Positions 43,229 to 51,362 of a stretch of DNA of 64,000 nt are shown here, one piece after another. The first letter of the stretch is position 1. Each line of letters opens with the position of its first letter. The notes below the pieces were generated by a model. It made no database searches. It was given only the letters and a program-made list of their open reading frames with translations, and was not told where the DNA came from. A program made the translations under genes and the position numbers. Source of the DNA: Bradyrhizobium cytisi (GTDB lineage: Bacteria > Pseudomonadota > Alphaproteobacteria > Rhizobiales > Xanthobacteraceae); NCBI RefSeq assembly GCF_008123515.1, contig NZ_VSSR01000008.1, positions 1-64,000 of the forward strand, read 5' to 3'.

Positions 43229-43860
43229 TTGAAAATGCTCCGTTCGTTTTCGATCTGTTGAACGAAGCTAGTCGGCGAAGCTTGCCTGAAACGTGCGCAT
43301 CAAAAAATCTTTTCGTCACAAACAATGCGGCGTCGAATGAGTCCAACGCGTCATGCACGAGGCGAAAGTGCGACTCGAAAGACACACACTCGCCAAGATT
43401 TCGCCAAGCTGGAGTCCCACCGCCATTCATGAGTCGAATTGTCGCAGGCGGGTGTGCGGCCAGGAGAGTCAATCCGGGATTGAAATCCCCTCCCTACGGC
43501 GGCTCTGCGCCCCTACCCAAAACAGCTATGTTTCTACGGGTATATGGAACTTTATGACCGTCACGGTGCAAAAGTAGTTCGACATCCAAATCAACTAATG
43601 AGCTTTGACATACAAAGAAACAACCGGAAACAAACCAACAGCATCAAGCACACGTAGCAAACGCTTTGTTTCGCACGCTTGATCGGGAATCGGCAATTGT
43701 TACGGTCCTACACAAGTGATTCTCGCCAGTTGGCGAGGAGATCGACTGAGTTCAGTAGCGTTCGGACCCAATCGGCAACGTACGCAACTGCTCTAGGTCG
43801 CTGTCTCACCGCTCCGCGGGGTGATCCGTAAAACACCCGCCGGGCCTCACGCAGTAAGCG
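43229..43860. other. Long intergenic region upstream of the flagellar regulator
   Basis: No gene is evident between the coiled-coil protein gene and the lafR leader. The region is more AT-rich than its surroundings around 43560-43700, contains a lone perfect -35 hexamer TTGACA (43605-43610) without a clear -10, and a small hairpin CTCGCCA-GT-TGGCGAG (43732-43747). It probably carries promoter and regulator sites for lafR. Confidence 0.45.
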
Positions 43861-44043
43861 TTCAGTATCGAGTCGAAGTAACAGGCCTGCTCACGCAGGC
43901 ACTGAATGCGTAGGGCTGCCCGCGAACATCGAAACCATAACAACGGTTCGCGGGAGGGAAATATCGTCAAACAGCATGGCGTCGCGCCGGGGCATCACAC
44001 CACCTCCCGGCCGCTGCAAGTGCGAAACAGGGGCGACAGACTG
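43861..44043 (+). promoter_or_regulatory. Structured leader of ftcR/lafR
   Basis: Two stem-loops precede the regulator start. The first is TTCAGT (43861) pairing with ACTGAA (43901-43906), enclosing GCCTGC-TCAC-GCAGGC (43885-43900). The second is a perfect 9-bp stem, cccgcgaac (43919-43927) with gttcgcggg (43946-43954). Part of its right arm (cgggagg, 43951-43957) could instead pair with cctcccg (44003-44009). The transcript start is not known, so whether the RNA contains all of this is inference. Confidence 0.4.
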
Positions 44044-44814
44044 ATGTATATAATCGTTGATGATCGCGAGAGCGTCACGAACAGCTACGTAGGAGGGCTC
44101 GTTCGCGAGGGCGTCTCGTCGATCGGATTCTCCTCCGGAGAATTCTGGGACTGGCTGCAATCCGCGAACGAATCGGACCTGGCAGCGGTCGATGCCTTCC
44201 TTCTGGGGGATTGCGATGCCCGCGGAAGCCTGCCAAGGGCGATGCGCAAGCGGTCCACTGCTCCGATCATCGCCATGAGCGGCCAGAAGATGCTCAAGAA
44301 CACGCTGGAGCTGTTTGAATCCGGCGTGGACGATGTGGTTCACGTGCCGATTCACCTGCGTGAGATCCTCGCCCGAACGGCCGCGATCGCGCGCCGCCGG
44401 GTGGGCGAGCTGCCGAGGCCCTGCGAGACCAGGATCCAGGTCTTCTTCAATGGACGTGACCCCGAGATTGCGGGCCACGCCCTCACCCTGCCCCGCCGCG
44501 AGCTGCGCATTCTCGAGTATATGGTCAGCAATCACGGCAAGTGGATCACCAAGACGCAGATCTTCAACGCGGTCTACGGCATCTTCGAATCCACGTTCGA
44601 TGAGAGCGTGATCGAAAGCCACGTCAGCAAGTTGCGCAAGAAGCTGCGAGACCGACTCGGTTTCGACGCGATCGTGGCACGGCGCTACGTCGGATACCGG
44701 CTCAATATCCCCGCCAACGAGGCCATCGACGAGCCGATGCAGGAGCTCGACGAAGTCGGCATCCTCCTGAACCGGGCACATGCCGCCCCGGCGGCCTACC
44801 CGGCTGGCAACTGA
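44044..44814 (+). CDS. ftcR: Flagellar master regulator FtcR/LafR, atypical OmpR-type response regulator
   Basis: A 256-residue regulator that in rhizobia and Brucella turns on flagellar genes; the Bradyrhizobium lateral-flagellum version is called LafR. Residues 1-115 are a receiver-like domain: acidic pair D6-D7, candidate acceptor D50 (DLAAVD), S79 at the switch position. The invariant lysine before proline is replaced (HVP at 100-102 for TKP). Residues about 135-230 are the DNA-binding winged helix (TLPRRELRILEYMVSNHGKW, SHVSKLRKKLRDRLGF, RRYVGYRLN). No sensor kinase gene is adjacent. I start it at the ATG at 44044 behind aggggcg; an open frame continues upstream but is not similar to the family. 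Confidence 0.88.
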   Translation: MYIIVDDRESVTNSYVGGLVREGVSSIGFSSGEFWDWLQSANESDLAAVDAFLLGDCDARGSLPRAMRKRSTAPIIAMSGQKMLKNTLELFESGVDDVVHVPIHLREILARTAAIARRRVGELPRPCETRIQVFFNGRDPEIAGHALTLPRRELRILEYMVSNHGKWITKTQIFNAVYGIFESTFDESVIESHVSKLRKKLRDRLGFDAIVARRYVGYRLNIPANEAIDEPMQELDEVGILLNRAHAAPAAYPAGN

Positions 44815-44843
44815 CGCGCCCGAGCCGCGGCTCACAAACGACC

Positions 44844-44884
44844 ATCGGCCTCTGCGGGGACACCCGCAGAGGCCGATTTGTTTT
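44844..44884 (+). terminator. Rho-independent terminator of ftcR/lafR
   Basis: A perfect 15-bp stem (atcggcctctgcggg, 44844-44858, with its complement at 44863-44877) around a gaca loop, followed by ttgtttt. It ends the regulator transcript and sits in the convergent gap, so it may also stop the long flagellar transcript coming from the other side. Confidence 0.9.
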
Positions 44885-44931
44885 CAACGGCAGAAACGTC
44901 GTTACGCTGGTGCAGTCTCGCGCCCGGCGCT

Positions 44932-45387
44932 TTACGGCTTCTGCTGGAATTCTTCCTTGGAGACGTAGTTGAAGTCCTCGACCAGCACGTCCTGGACGAT
45001 GTCGGCCTGCATCCGCTCGTTGACGCGCTGCTTGATCCCTGCGGTGAGGACAGAGAGGTCGTAGCGGGCGAGCTTCCTGAAATCGAGCTTGTCGTCGGCA
45101 TAGATCCTGCGGAAGGCCTCGTCCACGACGAACGGCTCGGGCGGAACGGTAAGCTGGTGCATGGTCCGGGCCTCCACCGTATAGACGAAGCGCGCGACGA
45201 TGTAGCCCTGCACCGCGCCGCTCTCTACCATGGGTATGCTCAGCGCCCGAGTCTTCTGGTATTGCAGCCCGTCGAGATATTCGTCCTTCGGCAGCAGAGT
45301 GCCGTTTTCCTTCCAATAGGCCACGCCATAGCTCGTGCCCGCGGTGAGGATGCATACCCAGAGCCCGGCCAGCACCAGCTTGATCAT
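44932..45387 (-). CDS. Small membrane-anchored protein at the end of the flagellar operon
   Basis: A 151-residue protein with an N-terminal membrane helix (KLVLAGLWVCILTAGTSYGV) and a periplasmic domain ending near FNYVSKEEFQQKP. The phrase YTVEARTMHQLTVPPEPFVV, and a C-terminal half with IKQRVNERMQADIVQDVLVE, give a faint FliL-like outline, but the match is too weak to name it. Its ATG overlaps the FlgN-like gene stop by four bases, so it is part of the flagellar operon. A basal-body or motor-associated role is a guess from position. Confidence 0.7.
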   Translation of the reverse strand: MIKLVLAGLWVCILTAGTSYGVAYWKENGTLLPKDEYLDGLQYQKTRALSIPMVESGAVQGYIVARFVYTVEARTMHQLTVPPEPFVVDEAFRRIYADDKLDFRKLARYDLSVLTAGIKQRVNERMQADIVQDVLVEDFNYVSKEEFQQKP

Positions 45388-45998
45388 TTTTCGTCCCGCG
45401 CTGCGCGACCGGTGTAGGTGCCGTCCGACTCTGCGTCCTTGATCGCCCTAACGATGATGGCCGCGACCTCACGCACGGCGTCGTAGTGCATCTCGAGGAG
45501 CGAACGGTTTCGCTCGAGCTTTTCGCGCAGCCGCTGGATCTCGCCCGTGATCTCGGTTTCGCCGCCGAGATGCATCCGCGCCCGCATCAGGCGGACGAAT
45601 TCCAGCATGCTCCGGCTCTTGCGCATGCTGAAATCATCGAAATCGACCTTCTGCCCGGTCGCGAGCGCGACGGTTTCTTCCTCGACGATGTTCTCGAGCC
45701 GGCGAATCGCGGATAGCAGGCCGCTGATCTCCTCGGACCGCGTCGCCTCCAATCTTGCCGCTTCGGCGTCGTCGGACGGCATGTCGCCGCCGACATTCGG
45801 CAGGAGCACCGGCAACAGAGCATCGCCCGATGCGGCCGCCGTCATCACCTCGGAGTCCAAGACCTGGGAGTCCAAGACCTGGGAGTTCAAGACCTGGGAG
45901 TTCAAGACCTGGGAGTTCAAGACCTGGGAGTTCAAGATCTGCCGTTCAACGACCGGTTGCTCCATCACCGGAAGCGTTGCGCCTTGTTCTACCTGCAT
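45384..45998 (-). CDS. flgN: FlgN-like flagellar chaperone with N-terminal pentapeptide repeats
   Basis: A 204-residue protein. Residues about 22-52 consist of six tandem five-residue units (ILNSQ, three VLNSQ, VLDSQ, VLDSE), encoded by 15-base repeats. The C-terminal part from SAIRRLENIVEEETVALATG to AIIVRAIKDAESDGTYTGRA has the helical pattern of alphaproteobacterial FlgN-type proteins, which chaperone the hook-associated proteins FlgK and FlgL. I start it at the ATG at 45998. The repeat region is not part of the FlgN domain and may be a flexible spacer. Confidence 0.65.
   Translation of the reverse strand: MQVEQGATLPVMEQPVVERQILNSQVLNSQVLNSQVLNSQVLDSQVLDSEVMTAAASGDALLPVLLPNVGGDMPSDDAEAARLEATRSEEISGLLSAIRRLENIVEEETVALATGQKVDFDDFSMRKSRSMLEFVRLMRARMHLGGETEITGEIQRLREKLERNRSLLEMHYDAVREVAAIIVRAIKDAESDGTYTGRAARDEK
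45853..45942. repeat. Six 15-base tandem repeats inside the flgN-like gene
   Basis: Six head-to-tail units: two of gagtccaagacctgg, three of gagttcaagacctgg and one final variant gagttcaagatctgc. The unit is a multiple of three, so gain or loss of copies changes the protein by five residues without a frameshift. Confidence 0.95.
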
Positions 45999-46042
45999 AG
46001 CAAATTCACCCTTCAACTTTCCTCACCCATATCCCAGATCCA

Positions 46043-46510
46043 TCAGCCCGACTTGCCCGTCACATCCGGACCAGCCGGATGCGCGGACGCGAGCTGCTTG
46101 GCAATTCCGATCCCCTTGCCCTTCGCAAGCTGGGCGCCAAGCTGCTCGGCCAACATCGATTTCCAGACGCCGCCCGCGGTGCCCTTGCCGAACACTTCCT
46201 CAGATTCCTTCGGCAGCATCGTCTCGACGAAGGTCTGGAGGATGAACGCCTCGAACTTGCGATAGACCTCGTCCGGGCCGGGCTTCTTGATCACCTGCAC
46301 CGGCGGACCGTTCACCACCCCCGACTGCGCTTCCGTCACCTTTGCGGCGGATTGGTCGGCCGCCTTGCCGGCCTCGGCGTCCATCGTCGCGGCGAAATCG
46401 GCGCCGGACGATTTCAACGCGTCGAGCTTCGCGGTCGCAGCGCGCTGCGCCACCGGATCGGCGGCGTCGAGGACGTCGAGGACGAGGTCGGATGTCGGCG
46501 TCACGATCAT
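46043..46510 (-). CDS. Rod-binding protein, FlgJ N-terminal-domain type
   Basis: A 155-residue protein equal to the rod-binding half of FlgJ. The motif FEAFILQTFVETMLPKESEE, then GVWKSMLAEQLGAQLAKGKG and IGIAKQL match the FlgJ rod-capping domain. It lacks a muramidase domain, as usual in alphaproteobacteria; a separate lytic transglycosylase gene lies in the same operon (55322-55906). Its ATG at 46510 overlaps the FliJ-like gene stop by four bases. It would guide assembly of the rod in the periplasm. Confidence 0.8.
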   Translation of the reverse strand: MIVTPTSDLVLDVLDAADPVAQRAATAKLDALKSSGADFAATMDAEAGKAADQSAAKVTEAQSGVVNGPPVQVIKKPGPDEVYRKFEAFILQTFVETMLPKESEEVFGKGTAGGVWKSMLAEQLGAQLAKGKGIGIAKQLASAHPAGPDVTGKSG

Positions 46511-46926
46511 GTCTTGTTCCGGTTGGCTGGCCGCGGCGTCAAATCGCGCACGGCCGCATGTGTCTCCATGATGTCCTCGAGCGAGCGCTTCTCGGCGTCG
46601 CGCAGCTTTTCGGCCAGTGCCACCTTGGCGACCTCCTCGAGCTGTTTCACGCGCCGGTTCTCCGAGCGGACCTTGTCGAGCTGCATCGCAGCATGCTCCT
46701 GCACGGCGCGCGCGCCGATGGTCGTCCTGTTGAGGCGCCTCGCAATCGAAACGCACGACGAGCCGGCCGGCGGTTTTCCCTCGTTCAGGGTCCCGACCAG
46801 CCACGCCTGCTCATCCTGCATGGTCTGCTCCTGCTGCCGCAATTGCGCGAGCTGCCATTCGGACAGACGGAGCTGAAGCTTCACCAGCGAGACGATCCGA
46901 CCGAGCTTGTCCGCGCGCGAGGTCAT
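46507..46926 (-). CDS. FliJ-like coiled-coil flagellar export protein
   Basis: A 139-residue, highly charged helical protein with coiled-coil character (LVKLQLRLSEWQLAQLRQQE; VRSENRRVKQLEEVAKVALA). Size, position beside fliR and coiled-coil nature fit FliJ, the export chaperone escort that contacts FliI and FlhA, but the sequence alone does not prove it. The last codons overlap the FlgJ-like gene start. Cytoplasmic. Confidence 0.6.
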   Translation of the reverse strand: MTSRADKLGRIVSLVKLQLRLSEWQLAQLRQQEQTMQDEQAWLVGTLNEGKPPAGSSCVSIARRLNRTTIGARAVQEHAAMQLDKVRSENRRVKQLEEVAKVALAEKLRDAEKRSLEDIMETHAAVRDLTPRPANRNKT

Positions 46927-46932
46927 GGCCCG

Positions 46933-47685
46933 TCATCCCGCCAGCCATGACGACATGCCGAGCATGAATTGCGTCAGCAACTCGTCGCTGATGAGGTAGA
47001 GCAGCAGGAGACCTCCGACCAGGACGAACGGCACCGAGACGAAATAGACCGCAATCGACGGCGTCAGCTTGTTGATGAGGCCGACGGAAAAATTGACGAT
47101 GACGGAATAGACGATGAAGGGGCTGGTGATCCGCAGCGTCAGCACGAACGCGTCCGTAAGCCGGGTCGCGAGCTGGTTCAGCGCCATCTCGCCGCTCAGT
47201 TTCTCACCGGGATGCCAGACATCGTAGGAGTTCATCAATCCGCGCAGGACCTGCCAATGCTGGTCGGTCAGGAAGAACAAGGTGGTGACCGCGGCCATGA
47301 TCAGCGGCACCGAGGCCGGCGTCGGATCGTTGTCGCCGATCGGCACGCCCGGGATGTTGCTGAGCCCGATCGCGCTCGCCATGACGGTGGACATGGTCTG
47401 GAACGCGAGGAAGAACACGCGCCCGCCGAGGCCGATGACGCTGCCGACCAGGAGCTCGGTTCCGATCAGCAGCGCGAGCGTCAACGGCGGCGCATCGTCC
47501 ACGAGCGGCTTCAGGACCGAAACCAGAATCGGCGACAGCGCGAACGTCGTGACGAGCGCGACGAACAGGCGGATCTGCGGCGGAATGTTCGTGCTGGAAT
47601 AGCCCGGCACCAGCATCAGGCAGGAGCCGATACGGCAGAACACGATGAACGTAGCGAGCACGTTGTCGGCGAGGCCGCTGATCAC
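46933..47685 (-). CDS. fliR: Flagellar type III export protein FliR
   Basis: A 250-residue membrane protein of the export gate. Landmarks are [20 protein letters not shown], the [12 protein letters not shown] segment after it, and [20 protein letters not shown] near the fourth helix. Length is normal for FliR. It forms the FliPQR export pore. The ATG overlaps the flhA stop by four bases (ATGA), and the fliJ-like gene follows after 6 bases. Confidence 0.93.
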   Translation of the reverse strand: MISGLADNVLATFIVFCRIGSCLMLVPGYSSTNIPPQIRLFVALVTTFALSPILVSVLKPLVDDAPPLTLALLIGTELLVGSVIGLGGRVFFLAFQTMSTVMASAIGLSNIPGVPIGDNDPTPASVPLIMAAVTTLFFLTDQHWQVLRGLMNSYDVWHPGEKLSGEMALNQLATRLTDAFVLTLRITSPFIVYSVIVNFSVGLINKLTPSIAVYFVSVPFVLVGGLLLLYLISDELLTQFMLGMSSWLAG

Positions 47686-49763
47686 GAGATGGCTCCGAGC
47701 GCCCGGATCTCGGCGCTGCGAGCGACCTCGACATGCGACAGGATCGGCAACGTCGGGAACACCCGTTCCAGAATCATGCGGACATAGGGGCGGGCTTCCG
47801 GGGTCACCGCCAGCACTACGCTGGTGCCGTCCTCGGTGAATTTCCGGATCGCAGCACTGGCTTCGGTCGCGAACTGTTCGATCAGGCGCGGGTCGGCGTC
47901 GAACTCGACGACGTCGCCCTTGCCATCGCGCTTCAGGTTCTGGTGAAAGGCGAGATCCCAGCGGTTGCCGAGGCGAAGGACGTTGAGCACGCCATTGTCG
48001 GAGAGATCGCCGCAGATCTGCTGAGCCAGGCGCATGCGCACGTGCTCAGCCACCTGCTCGGACCGCCGCACATGGGGCGCGATCTCGGCGATCGCCTCGA
48101 GGATCAGATGAAGGTTCCGGATCGACACCCGCTCGCCCAGCAGGATCTTCAGGATCGCCAGTAGGCCCGAATAGGAGATCTGCGACGGACAGAGATCGTC
48201 GACCAGGCGCTTGTATTCCGGCTCGAGCCGGTCAAGCAGTCCGCGCATGTCCTTGTAGGACAGGAGCTGAGGAAGATTCGCCCTGAGCACCTCGCTCAGA
48301 TGCGTCAGCAGCACCGACAGATTGTCGACCGGCTTGCAGCCCTGCCGCCTGACCTCATCGGTGAAGGCCTCGGTCACCCACAGCGCCTTCATGCCGAACG
48401 CAGGCTCGATCACCTCGTCGCCGGGTACGTCGGGTTTGCCGTCCTTGTCCACCAGCACCATTACCTCGCCGATCCTGAGCTCGCCATGGGCGACGCGGGT
48501 ATCGTGGATCCGGATCTGGTAGCCCTTGGGGTCGATCGATAGACTGTCCGACAGCTTGATCTCGGGAACGACGAAACCATACTGCTTGGCAAACTTCTTG
48601 CGGATCTTGCTGACGCGGTGGGCAAGCTCGTTGCGCGAGCCGAGCAAATGGACCGACAGATGGCTGCCGAGCGACAGCTCGATCTCGGCGGTCTTGAGCG
48701 ATTCCTTGACGGACTCCTTGGCATCGCTCTGCGCACGCTCTTCCGACTTGCGCGCCGCCTCCTTCTGCTGCGCGGCCGCCTGCCGCCTCGGCAGCGAGTA
48801 GCCGACAAAGGCCATGACGCCGCCCAGCAGCACGAATGGCGCCATCGGCAGCCCCGGCATCAAGGCGAGCACGAACATCATAAGCGACGCCGCCGACACC
48901 GCGCGCGGGTAGCCGCCGAGCTGCCGCAGCACCGCCTGCTCCGCCGACCCCCTGGTGCCGCCCTTGGAGACCAGGAGGCCCGCCGAAAGCGACACGATCA
49001 GTGCCGGCATCTGCGTGACCAGACCGTCGCCGACGGAGAGTTTTGTGTAGACGTCGGCAGCGCGCGACAGCGTCAGACCGTGATGGGTGACGCCGATGAT
49101 GATGCCGCCGAAGATGTTGATCGCGGTGATGATCAGGCCGGCGATGGCATCGCCGCGGACGAATTTCGAGGCACCGTCCATCGCGCCGAAGAAGGAGCTT
49201 TCCTCTTCGAGCTCGCGGCGCCGGCGCTGCGCTTCCTTGTCATCGATCAGGCCCGCCGACAGGTCTGCGTCGATCGCCATCTGCTTGCCCGGGATGGCGT
49301 CCAGGGTGAAGCGTGCGCCGACTTCGGCGATGCGCGTCGCGCCCTTGGTGATCACGACAAAATTCACCGTGACCAGGATCGCGAAGATGATCAGGCCGAT
49401 GACGAAGTCGCCGCCCATGACGAACTTCGAGAAGCCGGCAACGACATGGCCCGCAGCCTGTTCGCCCTCCCCTCCGCGGGACAGGATCAGTCGGGTCGTC
49501 GCGACGTTGAGCGCCAGCCGCAGGATCGTCGCGATCAGCAGCACGGTCGGGAAGGCGGAGAAATCGAGCGGACGCTGGATCCACAGCGCGACCATCAGGA
49601 TCAGGGCCGACAGCGCGATCGAGAAGGCAAGGCCAAGGTCGATCAGGAACGGAGGTATCGGCAGGAACAGGATCGTGAGCATGGCCACGATACCGCCCGC
49701 GAAGAAGGCATCCGCGCCGAAACGTCGCGGGTTCGGCAGGCTAGCAACTAAAGTATCGGCCAT
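47682..49763 (-). CDS. flhA: Flagellar type III export protein FlhA
   Basis: A 693-residue export gate protein. Eight membrane helices fill the first 330 residues, with the conserved FHIPEP-region [20 protein letters not shown] and [20 protein letters not shown]. The cytoplasmic domain (from about residue 360) docks chaperone-substrate complexes; [10 protein letters not shown] and [20 protein letters not shown] are typical. Full length for the family. It lies 79 bases downstream of fliQ and overlaps fliR. Confidence 0.96.
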   Translation of the reverse strand: MADTLVASLPNPRRFGADAFFAGGIVAMLTILFLPIPPFLIDLGLAFSIALSALILMVALWIQRPLDFSAFPTVLLIATILRLALNVATTRLILSRGGEGEQAAGHVVAGFSKFVMGGDFVIGLIIFAILVTVNFVVITKGATRIAEVGARFTLDAIPGKQMAIDADLSAGLIDDKEAQRRRRELEEESSFFGAMDGASKFVRGDAIAGLIITAINIFGGIIIGVTHHGLTLSRAADVYTKLSVGDGLVTQMPALIVSLSAGLLVSKGGTRGSAEQAVLRQLGGYPRAVSAASLMMFVLALMPGLPMAPFVLLGGVMAFVGYSLPRRQAAAQQKEAARKSEERAQSDAKESVKESLKTAEIELSLGSHLSVHLLGSRNELAHRVSKIRKKFAKQYGFVVPEIKLSDSLSIDPKGYQIRIHDTRVAHGELRIGEVMVLVDKDGKPDVPGDEVIEPAFGMKALWVTEAFTDEVRRQGCKPVDNLSVLLTHLSEVLRANLPQLLSYKDMRGLLDRLEPEYKRLVDDLCPSQISYSGLLAILKILLGERVSIRNLHLILEAIAEIAPHVRRSEQVAEHVRMRLAQQICGDLSDNGVLNVLRLGNRWDLAFHQNLKRDGKGDVVEFDADPRLIEQFATEASAAIRKFTEDGTSVVLAVTPEARPYVRMILERVFPTLPILSHVEVARSAEIRALGAIS

Positions 49764-49842
49764 GGGTCACCGGCAGCAGGGTCCGCCCTGCAATTTGCCC
49801 CGCAAAGCTTACGCGGGGGTGGTGGCCGGAGCGTTCCGCGGA

Positions 49843-50109
49843 TCAGAAGCCGTGCTCGATCCGCGAATAGACCATCTCGGTGAAGGTGGAGATATGTGCG
49901 CCGATGAAGGAGCCGGAGACGGCCACGACCACGAGGATGACGACGATCTTCGGAACGAAGGTCAGCGTCGCCTCCTGGATCTGGGTCAGGGCCTGGATCA
50001 GCGCGATACCGACACCGACCAGCATCCCGGCGCCGACGGCGGGTCCGCAGGCAACGAGGATGGTCCAGATCGCCGCCTGGATGATGTCGAGGGCGTCCCG
50101 CTCGTTCAT
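49843..50109 (-). CDS. fliQ: Flagellar type III export protein FliQ
   Basis: An 88-residue protein with two membrane helices. It shows the FliQ pattern DIIQAAIWTILVACGPAVGA, then GIALIQALTQIQEATLTFVP and KIVVILVVV. It is part of the FliPQR pore. It starts 2 bases after the flgD stop. Confidence 0.93.
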   Translation of the reverse strand: MNERDALDIIQAAIWTILVACGPAVGAGMLVGVGIALIQALTQIQEATLTFVPKIVVILVVVAVSGSFIGAHISTFTEMVYSRIEHGF

Positions 50110-50111
50110 GG

Positions 50112-50531
50112 CTAGCTGATCGTGAGGCCGGGGCCGACCGCGACCTTGGTGCCGTCATCGAGGGTTGCAACGGAGCCATTGCTGTTGATCGAGATCGAGG
50201 CGACCTTGCCGGTGAAGGTCGCTCCGGTCGAGTCGGTGAAGCTGACGTTTTTCCCGATCAGCCCGTCCGCCTGCGACAGCGCCTGCGAGGACAGCAGCGA
50301 ATCCAGCTTCGTATTGGTCTGCATCGCCTGCTCGACCGACGACAGCTGGGCGAACTGGCTCATATATTGCGACGTATCCATCGGATTGGTCGGATCCTGG
50401 TTCTTCATCTCGGCGATGAGGAGCTGCAGGAAGGTGTTGTAGTCGACGGTGTTGCTCGACGTGGCCGTAGGGGACGAGGTCGAGTTCGTCGAATTGGTGC
50501 TTGTGGTATCGGTCGCGCTGGGGACGTTCAT
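50112..50531 (-). CDS. flgD: Flagellar hook cap protein FlgD (short form)
   Basis: A 139-residue hook-cap protein. After a Ser/Thr-rich start comes the diagnostic YNTFLQLLIAEMKNQDPTNP, then MDTSQYMSQFAQLSSVEQAM and a small beta domain (IGKNVSFTDSTGATFTGKVA). It lacks the C-terminal Ig-like domain of the about 230-residue enterobacterial FlgD, which is usual in rhizobia. FlgD caps the growing hook while FlgE polymerises. The ATG at 50531 is inside a longer open frame that overlaps flbT; I reject the longer start. Confidence 0.92.
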   Translation of the reverse strand: MNVPSATDTTSTNSTNSTSSPTATSSNTVDYNTFLQLLIAEMKNQDPTNPMDTSQYMSQFAQLSSVEQAMQTNTKLDSLLSSQALSQADGLIGKNVSFTDSTGATFTGKVASISINSNGSVATLDDGTKVAVGPGLTIS

Positions 50532-50545
50532 GTGCCTCTCCGCTG

Positions 50546-50956
50546 TCAGGCAGCCTCGAATGGGGATTCGGTGGTGGCGCCGGCGAGGATCGCCTGCTCC
50601 AGGGGAAACAGCGCCCGGATCCGCTTGAGCGCCTCGAAGTAGCGGGTCCCGCCGACCATCTCGTCGATCGCGGCGAGGCCGTCCAGCATCTCGTGGTTCT
50701 CGCACACCGCGAGCAGGGCCGCGTGGTGCTGAGCAAAGAGCGAAGCGGCGGCTCCGACATCCGTCGGGTTCATCAGCATGAGCTGGACCATGAAATAGAG
50801 CTGGCGCATCGCCGTGGTGGCGTCGGAGGCCTGCATGACCTGCCCTTCGAGCAGGAACATCACGTCGTTGACGAGCTCGAGCGAGACCTTGCGGTCCACG
50901 CGCAGCACGGCGCCGTTGATGTAGACCCGTTCGCCCGCCCGCAAGGAAATCTTCAT
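50546..50956 (-). CDS. flbT: Flagellin-expression regulator FlbT
   Basis: A 136-residue protein that starts MKISLRAGERVYINGAVLRV, the classical FlbT opening, and has FLLEGQVMQASDATTAMRQL and YFMVQLMLMNP. FlbT acts after transcription on flagellin mRNA, in Caulobacter lowering its stability until the hook is ready. The ATG shares a base with the flaF stop (TAATG). Cytoplasmic. Confidence 0.95.
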   Translation of the reverse strand: MKISLRAGERVYINGAVLRVDRKVSLELVNDVMFLLEGQVMQASDATTAMRQLYFMVQLMLMNPTDVGAAASLFAQHHAALLAVCENHEMLDGLAAIDEMVGGTRYFEALKRIRALFPLEQAILAGATTESPFEAA

Positions 50957-51300
50957 TAAAGCGCGTCTCGGATCATGCGGTTGATTTCGACGAGATGCAT
51001 CACGTCGTTCGATCGTTCTTCACGAAGGCGATCGGCTTCCTTGACGACCCACAGGCCGATCGAGATGATATCGGCGCGCAGCTGTTCGGGCAGTCCGTTC
51101 TCCGGATGCGCGAGATCCTCGATGAAGATGGTCCACAGCCGCCGGACGTAGAGCAGGCTCTGGACCTGATCCTCCCTGCTGTGGTGCTCCTTCTGGAGCC
51201 GCTCCAGCCGGTCGATGCCGAGGCTGAGCGCCTGCCGCTCGCGCCCGCGCGCCTCGTAGCCGCTGTCTTCAACGACCGTTTCGTAGGCTTCAAAAGTCAT
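50956..51300 (-). CDS. flaF: Flagellin-synthesis regulator FlaF
   Basis: A 114-residue protein with the FlaF pattern: AYETVVEDSGYEARGREREA-like start (here AYETVVEDSGYEARGRERQA), RLWTIFIEDLAHPENGLPEQ and LRADIISIGLWVVKEADRL. FlaF works with FlbT and flagellin to set flagellin translation and secretion in alphaproteobacteria. It sits 62 bases after flgL and one-base overlaps flbT. Confidence 0.95.
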   Translation of the reverse strand: MTFEAYETVVEDSGYEARGRERQALSLGIDRLERLQKEHHSREDQVQSLLYVRRLWTIFIEDLAHPENGLPEQLRADIISIGLWVVKEADRLREERSNDVMHLVEINRMIRDAL

Positions 51301-51362
51301 CCGGACAACTCTGCGCAGAAAAATTGCAAGAAACTAAAAGCGAACGCGACCGCCGCGCTGAC

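Noticed and set aside
43605..43640. TTGACA as a lafR promoter
   Set aside because: The -35 hexamer is perfect, but no -10 hexamer is found at 16-18 bases; I would not place a promoter on it.
48618..49751. A 377-codon open frame opposite flhA
   Set aside because: Compositionally an antisense shadow (Arg/Gln/Asp/His-rich); flhA on the other strand is unmistakable.
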